Assembly (NCBI GenBank): GCA_017562135.1 | Contig: QEYB01001437.1 | Coordinates: forward strand, 121,915 to 185,914 | Source of the DNA: Dipylidium caninum | Taxonomy: Eukaryota; Platyhelminthes; Cestoda; Cyclophyllidea; Dipylidiidae | Reading direction: 5' to 3' | DNA: 64,000 bases | In this document: one piece after another, positions 12,901 to 23,757 of the stretch | How positions within the stretch are numbered: position 1 is the first letter of the stretch | How the letters are laid out: the number at the start of each line of letters is the position of its first letter | Translations under genes and position numbers: made by a program | The notes under the pieces: model-generated | Seen by the model: only the letters and a program-made list of their open reading frames with translations | Told to the model about the DNA's origin: nothing | The model's database searches: none

Positions 12901-15900
12901 CGGAGGATGGTAGAAGTGGGAACAGCAACGAAAGCGATAGTACCAAAGAGCGAAGACGACGCCGTTTGGCAAAAAATGATCATTCCTTGGAGGAACGATA
13001 TGGAATTCCTAAAGCAGAGATAGATCCATTGCCTGGATATATACTCAAGCACTTCGCCTACGCTGAAGCCGAAACTGACAGGCACAAGTGGCACGAAGCT
13101 ATGAACGGTCTTACCGCGGACATTCCTGCTGAGGAGAACTCTTTGATTGCGCTTAAAAAGGCCTACTTGCTCTCCACACATCGAATGGCCCACTTAATGG
13201 AAGGCCAAGCCAACAAGAAACAAGGCAAGTAACCGTTAAAATAATTGTGACTTCATTGTAAGCTTTATGGTGCTATCGTGACCATTTCCATGAATATAGT
13301 AATTATCGGTGACTTGTCCAGCCAATTGTCTATGCCTCAATAGCATCACTTTCGAGGGCATGTTCCTTCTGGATTACTAAATTTAAGTAGTCTGACGTTG
13401 GATCAACTTCTTAGTGACCCCACGGCATGCGAGTTCTCCCAGTTCTTAAAGGTCTAGGGAAGTGGCGGACGAAAATTTTAGAGCTGGTGGGTTTCCAAGT
13501 TTCATCCAAGAAACTTATTAGTAAAATCTAAACCCAAAATCAGTATATTTGGAGAAAAAGTGTTTATTATTTTGTGCGAATCTAACGCCAACTATTCACA
13601 CCTAAGGATATGCTGCTGTAGGATCTGAAATTTTAAGAACCATTAAGATTCACTAGATTGTGTGCAGTGTTGCAACCAATTTATTCCATGCTGAGACCAA
13701 TATGGCACTTGTTACAATACATTCTACCCCTATTTGCGATATCAATACAGTTGGAAACTTCTGTACCGCTAATATTCACCTGCCCATTGCCTACTTTCGG
13801 TTATCGACACAGTAAGGCGGCTTGCTTACGGCGTTCAAGTTTATAGTATGGTTTAATACCAATGGATATTTAGAGCTTTGTCAAGCATAAGTTGAGGATC
13901 TGGTATTCTACCTGGATATCAATGTCTTTTCAAGAAATTGAGCAATTTGATTTATTTTCGGCAACTCCTTCAATAATTCCCTTTAACTAGACTGTTTTTT
14001 TGCTATTTATTCTTACATTTGGATTCATAAAGTTCTTGGCTTATTATAACAGGCATATAGTGACAGCTTTACCACCGAATTTTCCATATTGCAGACAAAG
14101 CGTTGAGCATCTCAGAAATGGGTCTGACGATGAAACAATTTCGGAAGAAAATAGGTGAATTTGGAAATTATTGCCCAGTGAGATTGGCCGAAAATAACGA
14201 ACTCTTTGACTGCATGGAGGAGCAGAGAGCTCCATTAGTGACTAGGCTTCCCGGAGTAGAAGGCAGTCTTCCCGGCGCTTGCTACAAATTTGCTTTCGAT
14301 TATACTGCTTTGGAATACGCGTTGGACAAACCCGAACTTGACCTAAACCCCCGCATCGCCACTCGATTAAGATTTGCAGTTGAATACAAGGATAAAACGT
14401 ACATAACGGCGGGACCTGAAGAATTGAGAAAGTTTATGGCGAATCCAGAGAAATATCTGCCTCCACAGGCGTGTAATAGACTCCCAGATAATAGGGATCT
14501 TCCTTTAAAATTGCCCAAGGAAACGCTATCTCGTGACTCATTTCCGTGCCAAATATCTCTACGAGGATTCTGTCCCGTTTGTTTTCAGAGATCCGGACAG
14601 CACTATGAGGGTCTACGACCGGGTGACCGGAGTATTTTAGCAAGCTACCAGGGGGCATATTACGCTTTCTGTTCAGAAGATTGCAGGACAAAGTTCATGC
14701 AGCAAGTTATCTCATTATTTATAGATAAAACTACGAAACTTTTAAATCTAAAAGCAAGTCAGTGTAGGTTTATAGGAACTCTTCTCTTCCAGCCGTCCCT
14801 CCATGTTCTGTAATCTTAAACCGCCGAATAAATTGCCGCCAACTAAGGTGCCAATTCAACTAGACGAGATACCGCTTCCTGGTTACCTAGAACAAACAGT
14901 ATCCTATGTCCTACGGAGCGCTCTTGCAATGTGCTCCCGATTTCGTCCAAAATACCCATTCCTTACACTGGAAAGGTCAGCTATCATCTATGTGGCTTTA
15001 AATTTGAAGGGTGAGTTCGAAATGTTTATGTACAAAATAATCCATATGGAATGTGAAAGTAACGATTAAGTTTTTTATCGTGTGAAACTAACTTTTATGC
15101 AAGCCATCAGTCAACCTGCTGTGTTGTCGCACAGAGACAGAAGACTTAATAAAAATATTAACCTATTTTTGGATATTAGGGTTACGTATGAGAGAATCCG
15201 TTCCCAAAATTATTTAGATTTCGCGGAACATTACTCATTGTATATTTCCGTTTATTACCATTACAAAATGGGTGAAACAATTGGTAAATAATTGAATGAA
15301 GGGAGAACCGGCCACTATGTTGAGCGTAGTCTTTCTGCCAGCTTCTTAAACTTCTTGAGGGTCTTCACTTGCTGCCGCAAGGTCTTCAATTGACTCCCAA
15401 CCTAAGCATGGATTAACTACGTTTCTGAGGTTTTAAGTCTAGAGAACTAAATTTTTTCCTCTTTAAAGCTAGCACGTCAAAGTTTTTCTGTGCGATAAGC
15501 TTACAATAATCACAAACTTTAATTTTTTTGATATAGCGGAAATTTGTCAAGTTTCAATGAATAAATGCATCACGCGACTTAAAAGCACGTTTTGCCTCAA
15601 CTTCTCATAGTAAACCACTCTTCCTGAGCTCCTAAAACGCCAATCACCGAGGTCGTTAATGCACCACGGGTGTATCGCCTTACGAAATACAGGATGACGG
15701 GCCATGGTGACACTAAGTCTTTTTATTAAATTACTAATGGGAGGCAAACGGGTTTTCCTTACTTTGTCTACCCCAATTTTATCTATGGATCTTCAGCACT
15801 GAATCCACGTATTCCGGAATATCTTCGACGTCGAGCTCAAAAGCGGGTCGAACGATTTGAACAGGAATGCCGACTGATCGATCATTTGGCAGTCACCATG

Positions 15901-16035
15901 CCCATGGACAACCTACCTACGCGTCAGAGACCCGAATGCCTGTCTAAAGAGCTGCAGCAGTTTCTGGCCCTCCAGGACAAGGTAGACAATGAAGAAGGTC
16001 GATGGATCGAGTCTCTGCGAGATGGTGGGATATAA
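980..16035 (+). CDS. AK9: Adenylate kinase 9, 3' portion, multi-exon, 5' truncated by the window
   Basis: AK9 is a large multi-domain nucleoside mono-/diphosphate kinase linked to motile cilia. Exons fixed by splice sites and reading phase: 980-1440, 1774-2149, about 3342-3738, 4744-4995, 5110-5309, 5843-6368, 8164-8259, 9430-9633, 10160-10633, 10958-11165, 11237-11347, 11928-12029, 12182-13225, 14095 to about 14700, 14793-15010 and 15797-16035 (stop TAA). Exon 5110 holds a perfect Walker A (GPPGTGKT), and exon 5843 the matching NMP-site motif EGFPRS. Modules of the type CPV...PGD...Y.G..Y...KF..P.RY lie at 4820-4980, 10270-10530 and twice in 14095-14700. The stretch EETEADAINRI (from about 9463) and the C-terminal GYLEQ and RPKYPFL segments (14880-14965) are typical of AK9. 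Acidic linkers lie at 3571-3738 and 8164-8259. Frame breaks near 1925-1950 and 3500-3530 look like single-base errors. A further small exon at 6769-6869 is possible. The family call is secure; some joins are inferred. Confidence 0.85.
5110..5309 (+). other. AK9: AK9 Walker-A exon
   Basis: This exon opens in phase 0 after the preceding CPV module and encodes a beta strand (RIVFLGPPGTGKT), the canonical P-loop and the following helix. Its donor GTAAG is at 5310. It pairs with the next exon, which carries EGFPRS, to make the only adenylate kinase domain in the window with both key motifs intact. Confidence 0.85.
8907..9115 (+). mobile_element. Mariner-family transposase fossil in an AK9 intron
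   Basis: Two reading frames together preserve the second half of a mariner catalytic core. IILRHDNVGPHTT (about 8974-9012) matches the family's HDN..PH block, and EILLHPPYSPDL (about 9048-9083) matches its HPPYSPDL block. A stop follows GTL and the frame then shifts. The third catalytic Asp, normally in an SDYHLF-like block just downstream, is replaced by AHFYHH. No start, N-terminal half or terminal inverted repeats were found, so this is a dead 3' fragment. It lies inside the AK9 intron 8260-9429 in the same orientation as the gene. Confidence 0.75.
12182..13225 (+). other. AK9: Long AK9 exon encoding a Gly-rich then mixed-charge disordered segment
   Basis: This exon joins in phase to 11928-12029. 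It begins with glycine-rich sequence (LGIGLGGLGND) and runs through about 270 residues dominated by G, D, E, R, K and S, including RRRRK, RGRKKQKKG and DDSDDDEAEDG. It then returns to folded AK9-like sequence (YGIPKAEIDPLPGYI, from about 12998) to the donor at 13226. There are no stops or frame breaks over 1,044 bases. Nothing catalytic is visible in the charged part, which is likely a flexible linker with possible nuclear-localisation-like basic clusters. Confidence 0.8.
13226..14094 (+). other. AK9: GC-AG intron of AK9
   Basis: The upstream exon ends ...CAAG and is followed by GCAAGT, the strong consensus of U2-type GC donors. Reading on without splicing meets a stop within two codons. Joining 13225 to 14095 restores the frame (Q-D-K-A-L-S) and enters the conserved CPV module. 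A normal AG acceptor is at 14093-14094. Confidence 0.75.
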
Positions 16036-17659
16036 GTGACAAACGTAGTTTCCCCTTTTAACTTGTTAGTAGCAAATGTATAACTCGAAAAAAAATTGCC
16101 AATTTCTCGTTTTTAAGTTCCTTCTTCTCATGAGAGATCGCTAAGTTGTTACATTTGGAGTAACCTATGGATAAACTGGATTTGAATGCAAATCAATTAG
16201 AACTGAGAGAAAGGACTGAAAAGCCGATAAATACGGTCTCTTGCAGTAAGATTGGTATCAAATTGGGAATCGTAAGGTTTAATTAGGATTGGATGATATT
16301 TAGCACGTACCACTGAAATGAATACAGACAGGGTTAAGAAATGCCCAATATAGTAGGATGCTACACAGTACAAGCACATATTTTAGACAAATGAACCTTA
16401 TATTATATTATACGTTGTAAGTCGCGGCAAGAAAAGCCCGTCCCAAACGAATATGTAGGAAAGCTGCTAAAGAATTTTTTTGAAGCATGTATTACACCGA
16501 GATTGTGCATACCCGTACTTTCAGCATTTATTGTAAAAGTTTCAACGGAGACTGTAGTGAATCGTTTGGAAACAGCATCGTTAGCTAGTGCTGAGAGCAA
16601 GATAATTGTCTCCGTATCCCATTATTTAATATTGCTACTAGAGAAACAGAAAATCGCGATGTAATTAACCTTCCGTCATCTTCAACAAATTTGTATGGTC
16701 ACCCAGGACTTCCGTCATAAATTAATTGAGGATATTTCTAAACATAAACGCTTCAGAAAGAAATACCCATAATGTTGAAAGGGATTTTAACTTCGTAGAC
16801 CAAACAGGTACGACGGAATTGCTATAAGTTGAATAATTTAAATTATAACATATATTCAGCAAGAATGAAACGAAAAGAGGAAGAAAGGAAACTGAAATAA
16901 TGGACTGGCAATTAGAACGAATTTACGCGAATCCAGCAGTCGAACAGGTATTTCTTTGAGTCGCATTAACGATACAAAATATTCCGACAAATTCGTCACT
17001 TTCTGTGAACTAACAGTTGAAAGAGCTGGTTTGAAACTGAAGTACTTGTCTACAATGGGGCGAAGCTCGTTCAATTTTAGTAGACTCGCTATCTTATCAA
17101 TCAGATTCCTGTGTATAGGGCATTTATAGAGAGGGTACGTGAGAATGCCGCTTTCGACGAAGAGTAACTGACAGAGTAAAATTTCAGCTTTTTTACCCGA
17201 CCACGTGGGGCTACATAGCAAACAACGGTAACCTAGTTCCGCAGACAATTACGATAAATCCGCAATTTCGTCAGGCGATACAATGCCTAATAGGTATAAA
17301 AATCGTTTGTACCAAGATGGAAGCGTTTTTCGTCTAGCGAAAACAAATACTGAAGTCAAAATAAGTAGTGTATAACGGGTACTCGGAGAGGGCAGAATTT
17401 TGATAAAAACAACCCCACTGTAATTCTTTTTAGATGTTACTGAAGGGCAGTCGTATCAACTGTGCAGTGGCTTGAAAGATGAATGCACACTACATGTTTC
17501 ACGTCCGAATTCTCAAGGTAAGAAATCATAGCCACCAGGGATATTAAGCTGGTAAGGAAATGAAATAGTATTTACACAGAAAATAATTTCAAGATAGATA
17601 CGATACCATTCAAGTAATTATCTTACAAGAGTTAAGAAATCCGCTTTCCAGCCGCCTGA
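16036..17659. other. Region between the convergent AK9 and LYPLA genes, with possible + strand exons
   Basis: Three short + strand stretches look like exons bounded by AG and GT: 16861-16947 (includes MDWQLERIYANPAVEQ), about 17215-17296 (NNGNLVPQTITINPQF) and 17434-17517 (DVTEGQSYQLCSGLKDE). They were not recognised, and no start or stop could be tied to them. They may be a small gene or chance. A 130-codon open frame on the - strand (17248-16856) overlaps them and is treated as doubtful. Nothing else was seen. Confidence 0.25.
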
Positions 17660-20600
17660 CTAAGGTTTAAGGATTTTGCAAACAAAATTTTGGGCCAATT
17701 TGAATTCCTCCTCATTGCATTCGTGGCCCAAACCAGGGATGATTTGCAGCTCGGCAGCGGTGAAGTGGAGATCATGTAAAATGGTGTTAGTGAGGGTACC
17801 GATCGGATAGGGCACGAGAGGATCAGCTGCTCCATGACATTGGAGAATAGGAAGATCGCTCTCCGCGCGGATTCGCTATGAAAAACACGATTGAAAACAA
17901 GAGTAGACGTGGACTGCATTCAAAATCTGCTTTTATTTAAGGGCACCTGTAGAAATTCAATTCCATCTAAAACCAATACGAAAATCATTTTAATGACACA
18001 TTTCTTCCAATTAGAAGCGAATTTGACAAGCAAATGGACGAATCTGACAAGAAATAATTAAAGTAAACTAACTGGAACAGTGAACTCAGCCTTAGCATAA
18101 AATAATACCATGATATTCTCCACCAAACAGTCGCAATTCACCGTTTTTATTTCTACCAGTGGGTAAATACCAATTTAGACCTTGAAGGACAAAATTTCCG
18201 ACAAAATAAGTGGCTGACTCAAAAGGATTTGAGAGCATTATGGCTCACTTCATCGCCTTAAATAATAGTCATTATACCAATTTCCACATCACATAATTAA
18301 GTATGATTTAACTATCGATATACGGGATATTGTATTACCGACTCCCGTTGCAAAATGGCACACCCTCCATTCATACCAGCAAATCGAAGAATAAATGCAG
18401 GATAGAGGATACCAAACAGAAAACTGATACATTAGTATCCGCAGAGCCATATAGTAACGGTCACCAAAAGTGTTATTCTTAGAGCTCAAAAAAATACTTA
18501 ATTTTGAACAGTAGAGGCGTAGTTAAACAAACGCGATAGAAGATTACTTTTCAGTTACCTGCGCCCAAGTTAACCATTAAACTCTGGACAACAGATCAAT
18601 GTTATAGCAAATTTCAGTCGGTAGTCTCAATATGTTATATTCATTCGCAAACCGTTAAAATGGTGTAGCGACTAAGTCAACTCCATTCGAAGGTGACCGG
18701 AAAAATTGAAAAAAAACCTATGGCTAAAAAATTAAGAAAAGCTGCAGGTTGCCAAATCATGTATTAGTAAAATTGGGAGTTATAAAAAAAGTAACGAAAA
18801 AGCCAGCTATACATAAGGCTAAAAGAGCACAGAGGATATGGGACAGCTGCATGGATACCAATGGAAAACGATTGGTGGTCACGTTTGCACATCGACAAGT
18901 AGAGAAATGAAAGGTCATACAACAGCACCATCACCTACTGAAGTGTCAGAGATCAGTTGTTGGGCAAGGGGAAGCCAGGAGCTGAGGACTAAGACTCCGG
19001 CCAGTCCACGTAGATTAGATGATGTGAGAGCGGAATAGAGAGCCACACTGCCGCCCTGCGAGAAACCACCCAACATGATACGTTCTGGCCTCATTCCACT
19101 CGTCTCCATTTCTGCTTCAACTATCCTTGTGACTGAAACCGGTCATTAATTTATACACTAGGGATAGCGGGTACATCAAGTCCTCGACTGCGAAAAGATT
19201 TTCTCCCCTCTCAGCTGTATCAATCGAAAAGTTTCAACATCAAGGAAAACGATTTTAATTCTCGTCTTGCGTCTAGCTTCATGGTTTTCCCTAAATTCAT
19301 ACAGTACGCATATCATTAAAGAAAAAAGAAATAATATAGAAATGTAATAGCCTACCTAGACTAATAATCACCTAATGAGGAGACTTGTGCAGCAAAAACG
19401 GTTGCAATAAGTGAAAAGCATTAATGATGCGTCCATTTAGATGCAGTATAAGCGATAAATAGGAATAGAACCCGAGTGCAATTACGATAACGTACTTCAT
19501 GAATAAATTAAATAACCTGATATCTAACAGCATATGCAACATGGCCTCTAACGAAACATATCAAACGAATTTCCACTGGGTACTGAAGTGTATTCGTAAA
19601 CGAACGTACTATCCATACACTCTACATGGTTAAGTGGACATCCACAAAGGGATGGAAGAAAGATGTCAACCGGGTAAAATAAACAGGGATTTACTTTGGC
19701 CGGCGGCCCTCATGATACCCGTCTCGTCTTGAGGTGCGTCAATCGTGAGATCGTAGATGTCGAACCAAGCCGGCATAATAGCGTTATGTTGAATAGATAC
19801 TTCAATTGGCAACCTAAAAGCGTAAGTAAAAGGAAGTTCTTCTTACGCATTGGGACAAATTATTTTGCAATGCGGGGGGACGATCTTCTTCAAATGTTGA
19901 CTCCAAGCACGCCTATAAACGAAAGTCATACAGAAGGAATACTTTGCACCACCCTGTATCTCCGAGGCCATGAAGAAAGATCAACTAAAACGGAAAAAGA
20001 GCACGCATGTCTCTCTCCAATAGCTTGAGAATTCTGATATACCTCTTAAACAGATACCCAATGCCCGCAAAAGACAATTGGCAAAGAGCATTCAAAAGAT
20101 TATAAGGTGTATCGTATACTGTCAACCTCCTCCCCACCTCGCTCTTCCTCCTTAATAAAGAACTAGCTTGGAATGGACAATGTGTACGCAAGTGGGCAAT
20201 GAGTTGGTTAAAAATCTGTGAACACCTCATCATCAATACCCAAGTTCTGGCCGAGATGTTATATTTCAGAGATAAAAGGTCATACGGCCCAAAGAATATA
20301 ATCATAAAAAAGAGTAACAGGACTCAAAATGAACAGAAGTGCGAAATTGTATCAAATTGACAAGTTCAAAAAAACCTACTGTTGATTTTTGATCTGCCCT
20401 CGATTTGATAATTTCCGCAGTAATCACCTCAGCTCCAGACTCCCTCATGTGGTGCCCACACAACCAATTACCCATTTCTTCAGCTAGTAAACAAAAGTAT
20501 CCAGCAACCACCCCAGTAACTTTAAATTGGCGGGCCACTAAGAAAGGTACTTAAACACAAAAATTGTCAGCCGTGTGGTAGTTTTGTAATAGTATCTCTT

Positions 20601-20685
20601 ACATGTTACAAATGGAACCTCGTTTATTTTTCACATATACTGTAAATTTAGAAAACAGTAGATGAAAGTTACCGTGTGCAGCCAT
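17660..20685 (-). CDS. LYPLA: Acyl-protein thioesterase (lysophospholipase-like), seven exons, 265 residues
   Basis: This serine hydrolase removes palmitate from proteins and can act on lysophospholipids. Exons, in transcription order: 20685-20673, 20537-20380, 19984-19953, 19912-19847, 19813-19695, 19132-18939 and 17875-17660. All phases agree, and the sum is 798 bases, or 265 residues plus stop. The alpha/beta-hydrolase signatures are complete. HGLGDTG (residues 62-68) forms the oxyanion region, GFSQGG has nucleophile Ser154, Asp212 lies in GAADPLVP, and His245 lies in GLGHE. The MPAWFDIYDL segment is also typical. The protein has about 57 residues before the hydrolase fold, against about 20 in vertebrate APT1. 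This extension has a short hydrophobic run (VTGVVAGYFCLLAEEM) and two cysteines (20, 31). Whether it is LYPLA1- or LYPLA2-type cannot be decided. Confidence 0.92.
19913..19952 (-). other. 40-base mini-intron in LYPLA
   Basis: On the - strand the intron begins GTGGTG and ends TTTATAG, 40 bases in all. Removing it joins HGLGDTG to RAWSQHLKK in phase, matching the family order. Reading through it instead gives a stop. It is close to the lower limit for animal introns. Confidence 0.8.
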
Positions 20686-20699
20686 TACTGACTAGGAGA

Positions 20700-20990
20700 T
20701 ATTGTAACCTTCCATTCACAATTCCTGAAAAAGAGCTTCCCTCCCACGCATAACGTGGGACAAAGACGACGGCCACCGAGGACGAGGTAGCCAATGCTAC
20801 ACCTACACCTGCGGACGAGCTAAATGCGGGAACAGTAACACACGAAGCCGCCGCACCCCACCGACACAGCAGGCTGTACCCTACGACTGCTACCGAAGCG
20901 GTAACGCTCAGAGCACACCAAACACACACCGGCCCCCGACGCCCCACGGCGCGGCCGAACTAGCTCGCCGCCCACCAACAATGAACGCCG
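20700..20990 (-). promoter_or_regulatory. CpG-rich block just upstream of the LYPLA start
   Basis: This roughly 290-base stretch is clearly G+C-rich with many CpG dinucleotides, against an A+T-rich background on both sides. It lies directly 5' of the LYPLA ATG (20685, - strand) and between it and the LSM12 stop (21115), so promoter or 5' leader is the simplest reading. An open frame of 92 codons crosses it (20947-20669) but is out of frame with the ATG and resembles no known protein. Confidence 0.45.
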
Positions 20991-21114
20991 TTTAAGACTT
21001 AGCCTCAACAAAACCTAAAAACCACCCATCCTCTCCCTTTTGACCTTCCTTTACAGATGTCACTTTAATTAGAGGCCGAATTATGGTGTTTCGAGAGAGA
21101 AAATTTTGAAACAA

Positions 21115-21679
21115 TCAGCGAGGATATTCATCAATCTGCATAAGAATATTTCTAACACGGCGCAAAACTGATGGATTTGTGCCCTGACAAGAACTGGGGA
21201 GGTATGGTGGGACAATGGTCACGATGCCATCGAAAAGGGCAATCTTACCCTCTTCTTCCGACTTCGCTGTAAGGGGACCGAAATGTCGTAGCACTAATTG
21301 CCGACGCAGTTTTACACTGTCTGTTCCGACTAACTTGGTCAAATTTTGCATATCTCCGTCCACTGTTGAAGTGTAAATCGCGTCCAAATGACATTTCACA
21401 TCTGTCGGGATAGGCGGGTATTCGTTCAATACCTAAGAAACAAAGAAGCCTGTCTTAAGATTAAAACACAGAACTCACATCAACCCTTTCGATTGACCAA
21501 CTGCAGATAAAGATCACCTTCATTTCTGGGATAGAGCACAGCGTTAGGTATACATAATTGCCAACATCCCTACTTCCAACGGAAGCCCCACAAAGATAAC
21601 CGTGGAACTGCCTTGAGTTACAACAAACCACTTTAACGGCTGTCCATAATGAAGGGAGGCTTCCGGAATCAAAGCCCAT
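21115..21679 (-). CDS. LSM12: LSM12 homologue, two exons, 172 residues
   Basis: LSM12 is an Sm-like protein with a C-terminal anticodon-binding-type (AD) domain. It binds ataxin-2 and RNA complexes and, in vertebrates, takes part in NAADP-linked calcium signalling. Exon 1 is 21679-21479 and exon 2 is 21432-21115, separated by a 46-base intron with a GTGAGT donor. Residues about 12-66 form the Lsm-like strand pattern (VKVVCCNSRQFHGYLCG ... FICSWSIERVDV). Residues about 72-168 are the AD domain, ending in the typical IVTIVPPYLPSSCQGTN and VLRRVRNIL segments. Length fits the family (vertebrate LSM12 is about 195). It lies between the Mediator-like gene and LYPLA on the same strand, each with its own gap, so shared transcription is not implied. 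Confidence 0.85.
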
Positions 21680-22349
21680 TACCTAAATGTAGATAGAGAA
21701 AAATTCAGCTGAAAATATTTTATGAAAACAGGTACCATGGGTATCAATAATGTCTGCTCCCGAGGACAATTGTTAAACAGAACTTGTTGACGGTTTTTGG
21801 AAGTATTAAAATGCAAAACACGTTACCTGATATCGTAATTATTTCAGTACGTAATGATAAAGCAGTCAGGTCATAAACAACATAACGACATAGTTATAAC
21901 CCATCTTGTGTAAGTACATCTACTAAACGAAATACGCAAATTCACCTTCAATAAAATTAACCTGGCATATATACACTATTTTAAGAGATTGGATAATGCA
22001 AAATCCAAAACTGTGGCAGATTAGAGTCCCTTGGTGGCAATACCGGTTCATAGCTTTCCAACAGTCGTTACAACAGCCTCAGCATAAGGGAAATATCGGC
22101 AAACCGATTGCGAAATGGCTAAGTAACCATTCATACCACATTGTAAGCAATCAGAACGAAAGTACCTAGTTCTAATTAGCGTGAATTCGAAGATTAACGT
22201 CCGGTTTCACTCTAATTAGGAAGTCGACGTCAAGGCAAGCAACACGTCCCTACCTATTAACAACCAAATTAAATTCAAACAAACGAAAAAATGAGGAACT
22301 TGAGAGGATATATTTACACAACTAATACGAATAGAAGCTGTCCAAGTGC

Positions 22350-23165
22350 CTAAATAGAGAAGTGGTCATTCTGCATCTTTAGATCAAATAACTCCTGTTT
22401 TAGTTCTACCAGGAGGTTCCTTTTAGCCACACAAGCAGTAGCAACAGCACAAAGGAGGCGCTGTTGTGCAATGGGATCAAGGTCACATGCAGACTGAAAA
22501 AGGCTCAGCGACTGTACAGCATCCGTTGAATTAGGCGCGGCAGGAGTAGCTTTGGAACGAGGTGTCGAAACGGTGGATGCTACTGACGAGAAAATGGGGA
22601 AAACAGTACGGCGACCCTTAGGAGAGGGGCGACAAAGCTCCTTGGCCTCTTGAATTGACACTCGAAGAGAGGCTATACGATGAGTGAGATTAGAGACAAC
22701 ACCACTTCCCGCATCAGGTGTGCCCGCATCTGGGTAAACATTGAGAAAAACATAGATTTAAAAATAGTTTGATGTTTACGGAAGTGAATTTCCAGAAAAT
22801 TGCTTAATGGGTCTAAAAAATGATTAGGCAAAGCAAACGCTATTAAACTAGTACGGTGTCATCAAAAAAGAGAAAACCCAATCAATAATATCAAACGCGG
22901 AAAGGCGTCAAATTGACCGAAAAATAACAACCCTTGGCCTGAAAGGAAAATACGACAAAAACATGACCAAAATACCCTAACCGCGATTGTACAGCAGCTT
23001 TTAAATACCTGAATCTGTGTAGGCAAGCGCAATTAGGTCGTCTATAAGATCTGAGAGATCTAGATTGAATTTTTCAGGTGGTCTTACAGCAGGAAACGTA
23101 GGACTGATTCCAGTGGTGTCACCGGCGGACGGCAAGCGGGTGGATGGTGGGTTTCGACCATTCAT
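22350..23165 (-). CDS. Two-exon protein of 178 residues, possible Mediator subunit 9
   Basis: Exon 1 is 23165-23009 and exon 2 is 22729-22350. The join (TCA-GAT) keeps the frame, and both splice sites are normal. The protein has a Pro/Ser/Thr-rich start, a helix with LDLSDLIDDLIALAY (about residues 36-50), a second helix (RIASLRVSIQEAKELC, about 67-82), a low-complexity Ser/Pro/Ala stretch, then LDPIAQQRLL and a long C-terminal helix (NLLVELKQELFDLKMQ). This order of helix, helix, P-rich loop and Q/L-rich C-terminal helix recalls MED9, but residue identity is low. The gene is well supported; the identity is a suggestion only. It is divergent from the + strand gene starting near 23758. Confidence 0.5.
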
Positions 23166-23757
23166 TCACTACAAGGAGTAAAAGGATGAAATATCACAAT
23201 GTTGGGTGATATACTGTGGCGGAAAAGAGCTAAGCAAAAAAAAGTGTCTGTAAAGGACAGACCTCACAGGTCGATCCACTAAGAGACGAAAAACTGGCTG
23301 TGGGAAATTTGTGTGAGCCTGTTAAAACAAACCATATAGACCATGCCTTACTTATAGTTGTGCACTGTAATTGTACAATTCCCGCGTGTGATTGTCATAC
23401 ATTTATAGGTTTATTTTTAATCCAACGCAATTTGTTTTTTCACGCAAGGCAAAGCTCTAACAGTGCCGTACAAGGCTAAAAAATGAGTAGACCAAACCAA
23501 ATATTTTAAGATTTTTGATTAAAGTAGCTATGAAGTTTGCCTATCTAAACGCCGTTTTTAATTGGCAATTTAGATGCGTCATCGGCCAGCCGCCTGTTCT
23601 GAAACTTCCCCAATAGTTCTTTTTTTTACACCCTTTTCAGCCGTAATTTTTAGATTTCATGAAGACCACCGCCGACGATGGGTTTAGCCAAGGGCTATAG
23701 TCCTTGGTATGTGGTTCAATATATCTATGTAGAACTAGTATTCTTTTCAATATTTAC
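23166..23757. promoter_or_regulatory. Intergenic region between divergent genes, probable shared promoter
   Basis: The - strand gene starts at 23165 and the + strand gene at about 23758 (or from a small ATG exon at 23678), leaving roughly 0.5 kb between head-to-head genes. No TATA box, CpG-rich block or repeat stands out. The promoter role rests on position alone. Confidence 0.3.

Noticed and set aside
12161..13193. - strand open frames opposite the charged AK9 exon
   Set aside because: They mirror the biased codon content of the + strand exon, which joins in phase to AK9 on both sides.
16856..17248. 130-codon - strand frame whose middle (LIDKIASLLKLNELRPIVDKYFSF) recalls the C-terminus of MDR/RTN4IP1-type oxidoreductases
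   Set aside because: Only about 25 residues fit, no other part of the enzyme is nearby, and the flanks diverge; a decayed fragment is possible but not supported.
20669..20947. 92-codon hydrophobic frame in the CpG-rich block
   Set aside because: Out of phase with the LYPLA ATG, Val/Ser/Ala-biased by base composition, and lying where a promoter or leader is expected.
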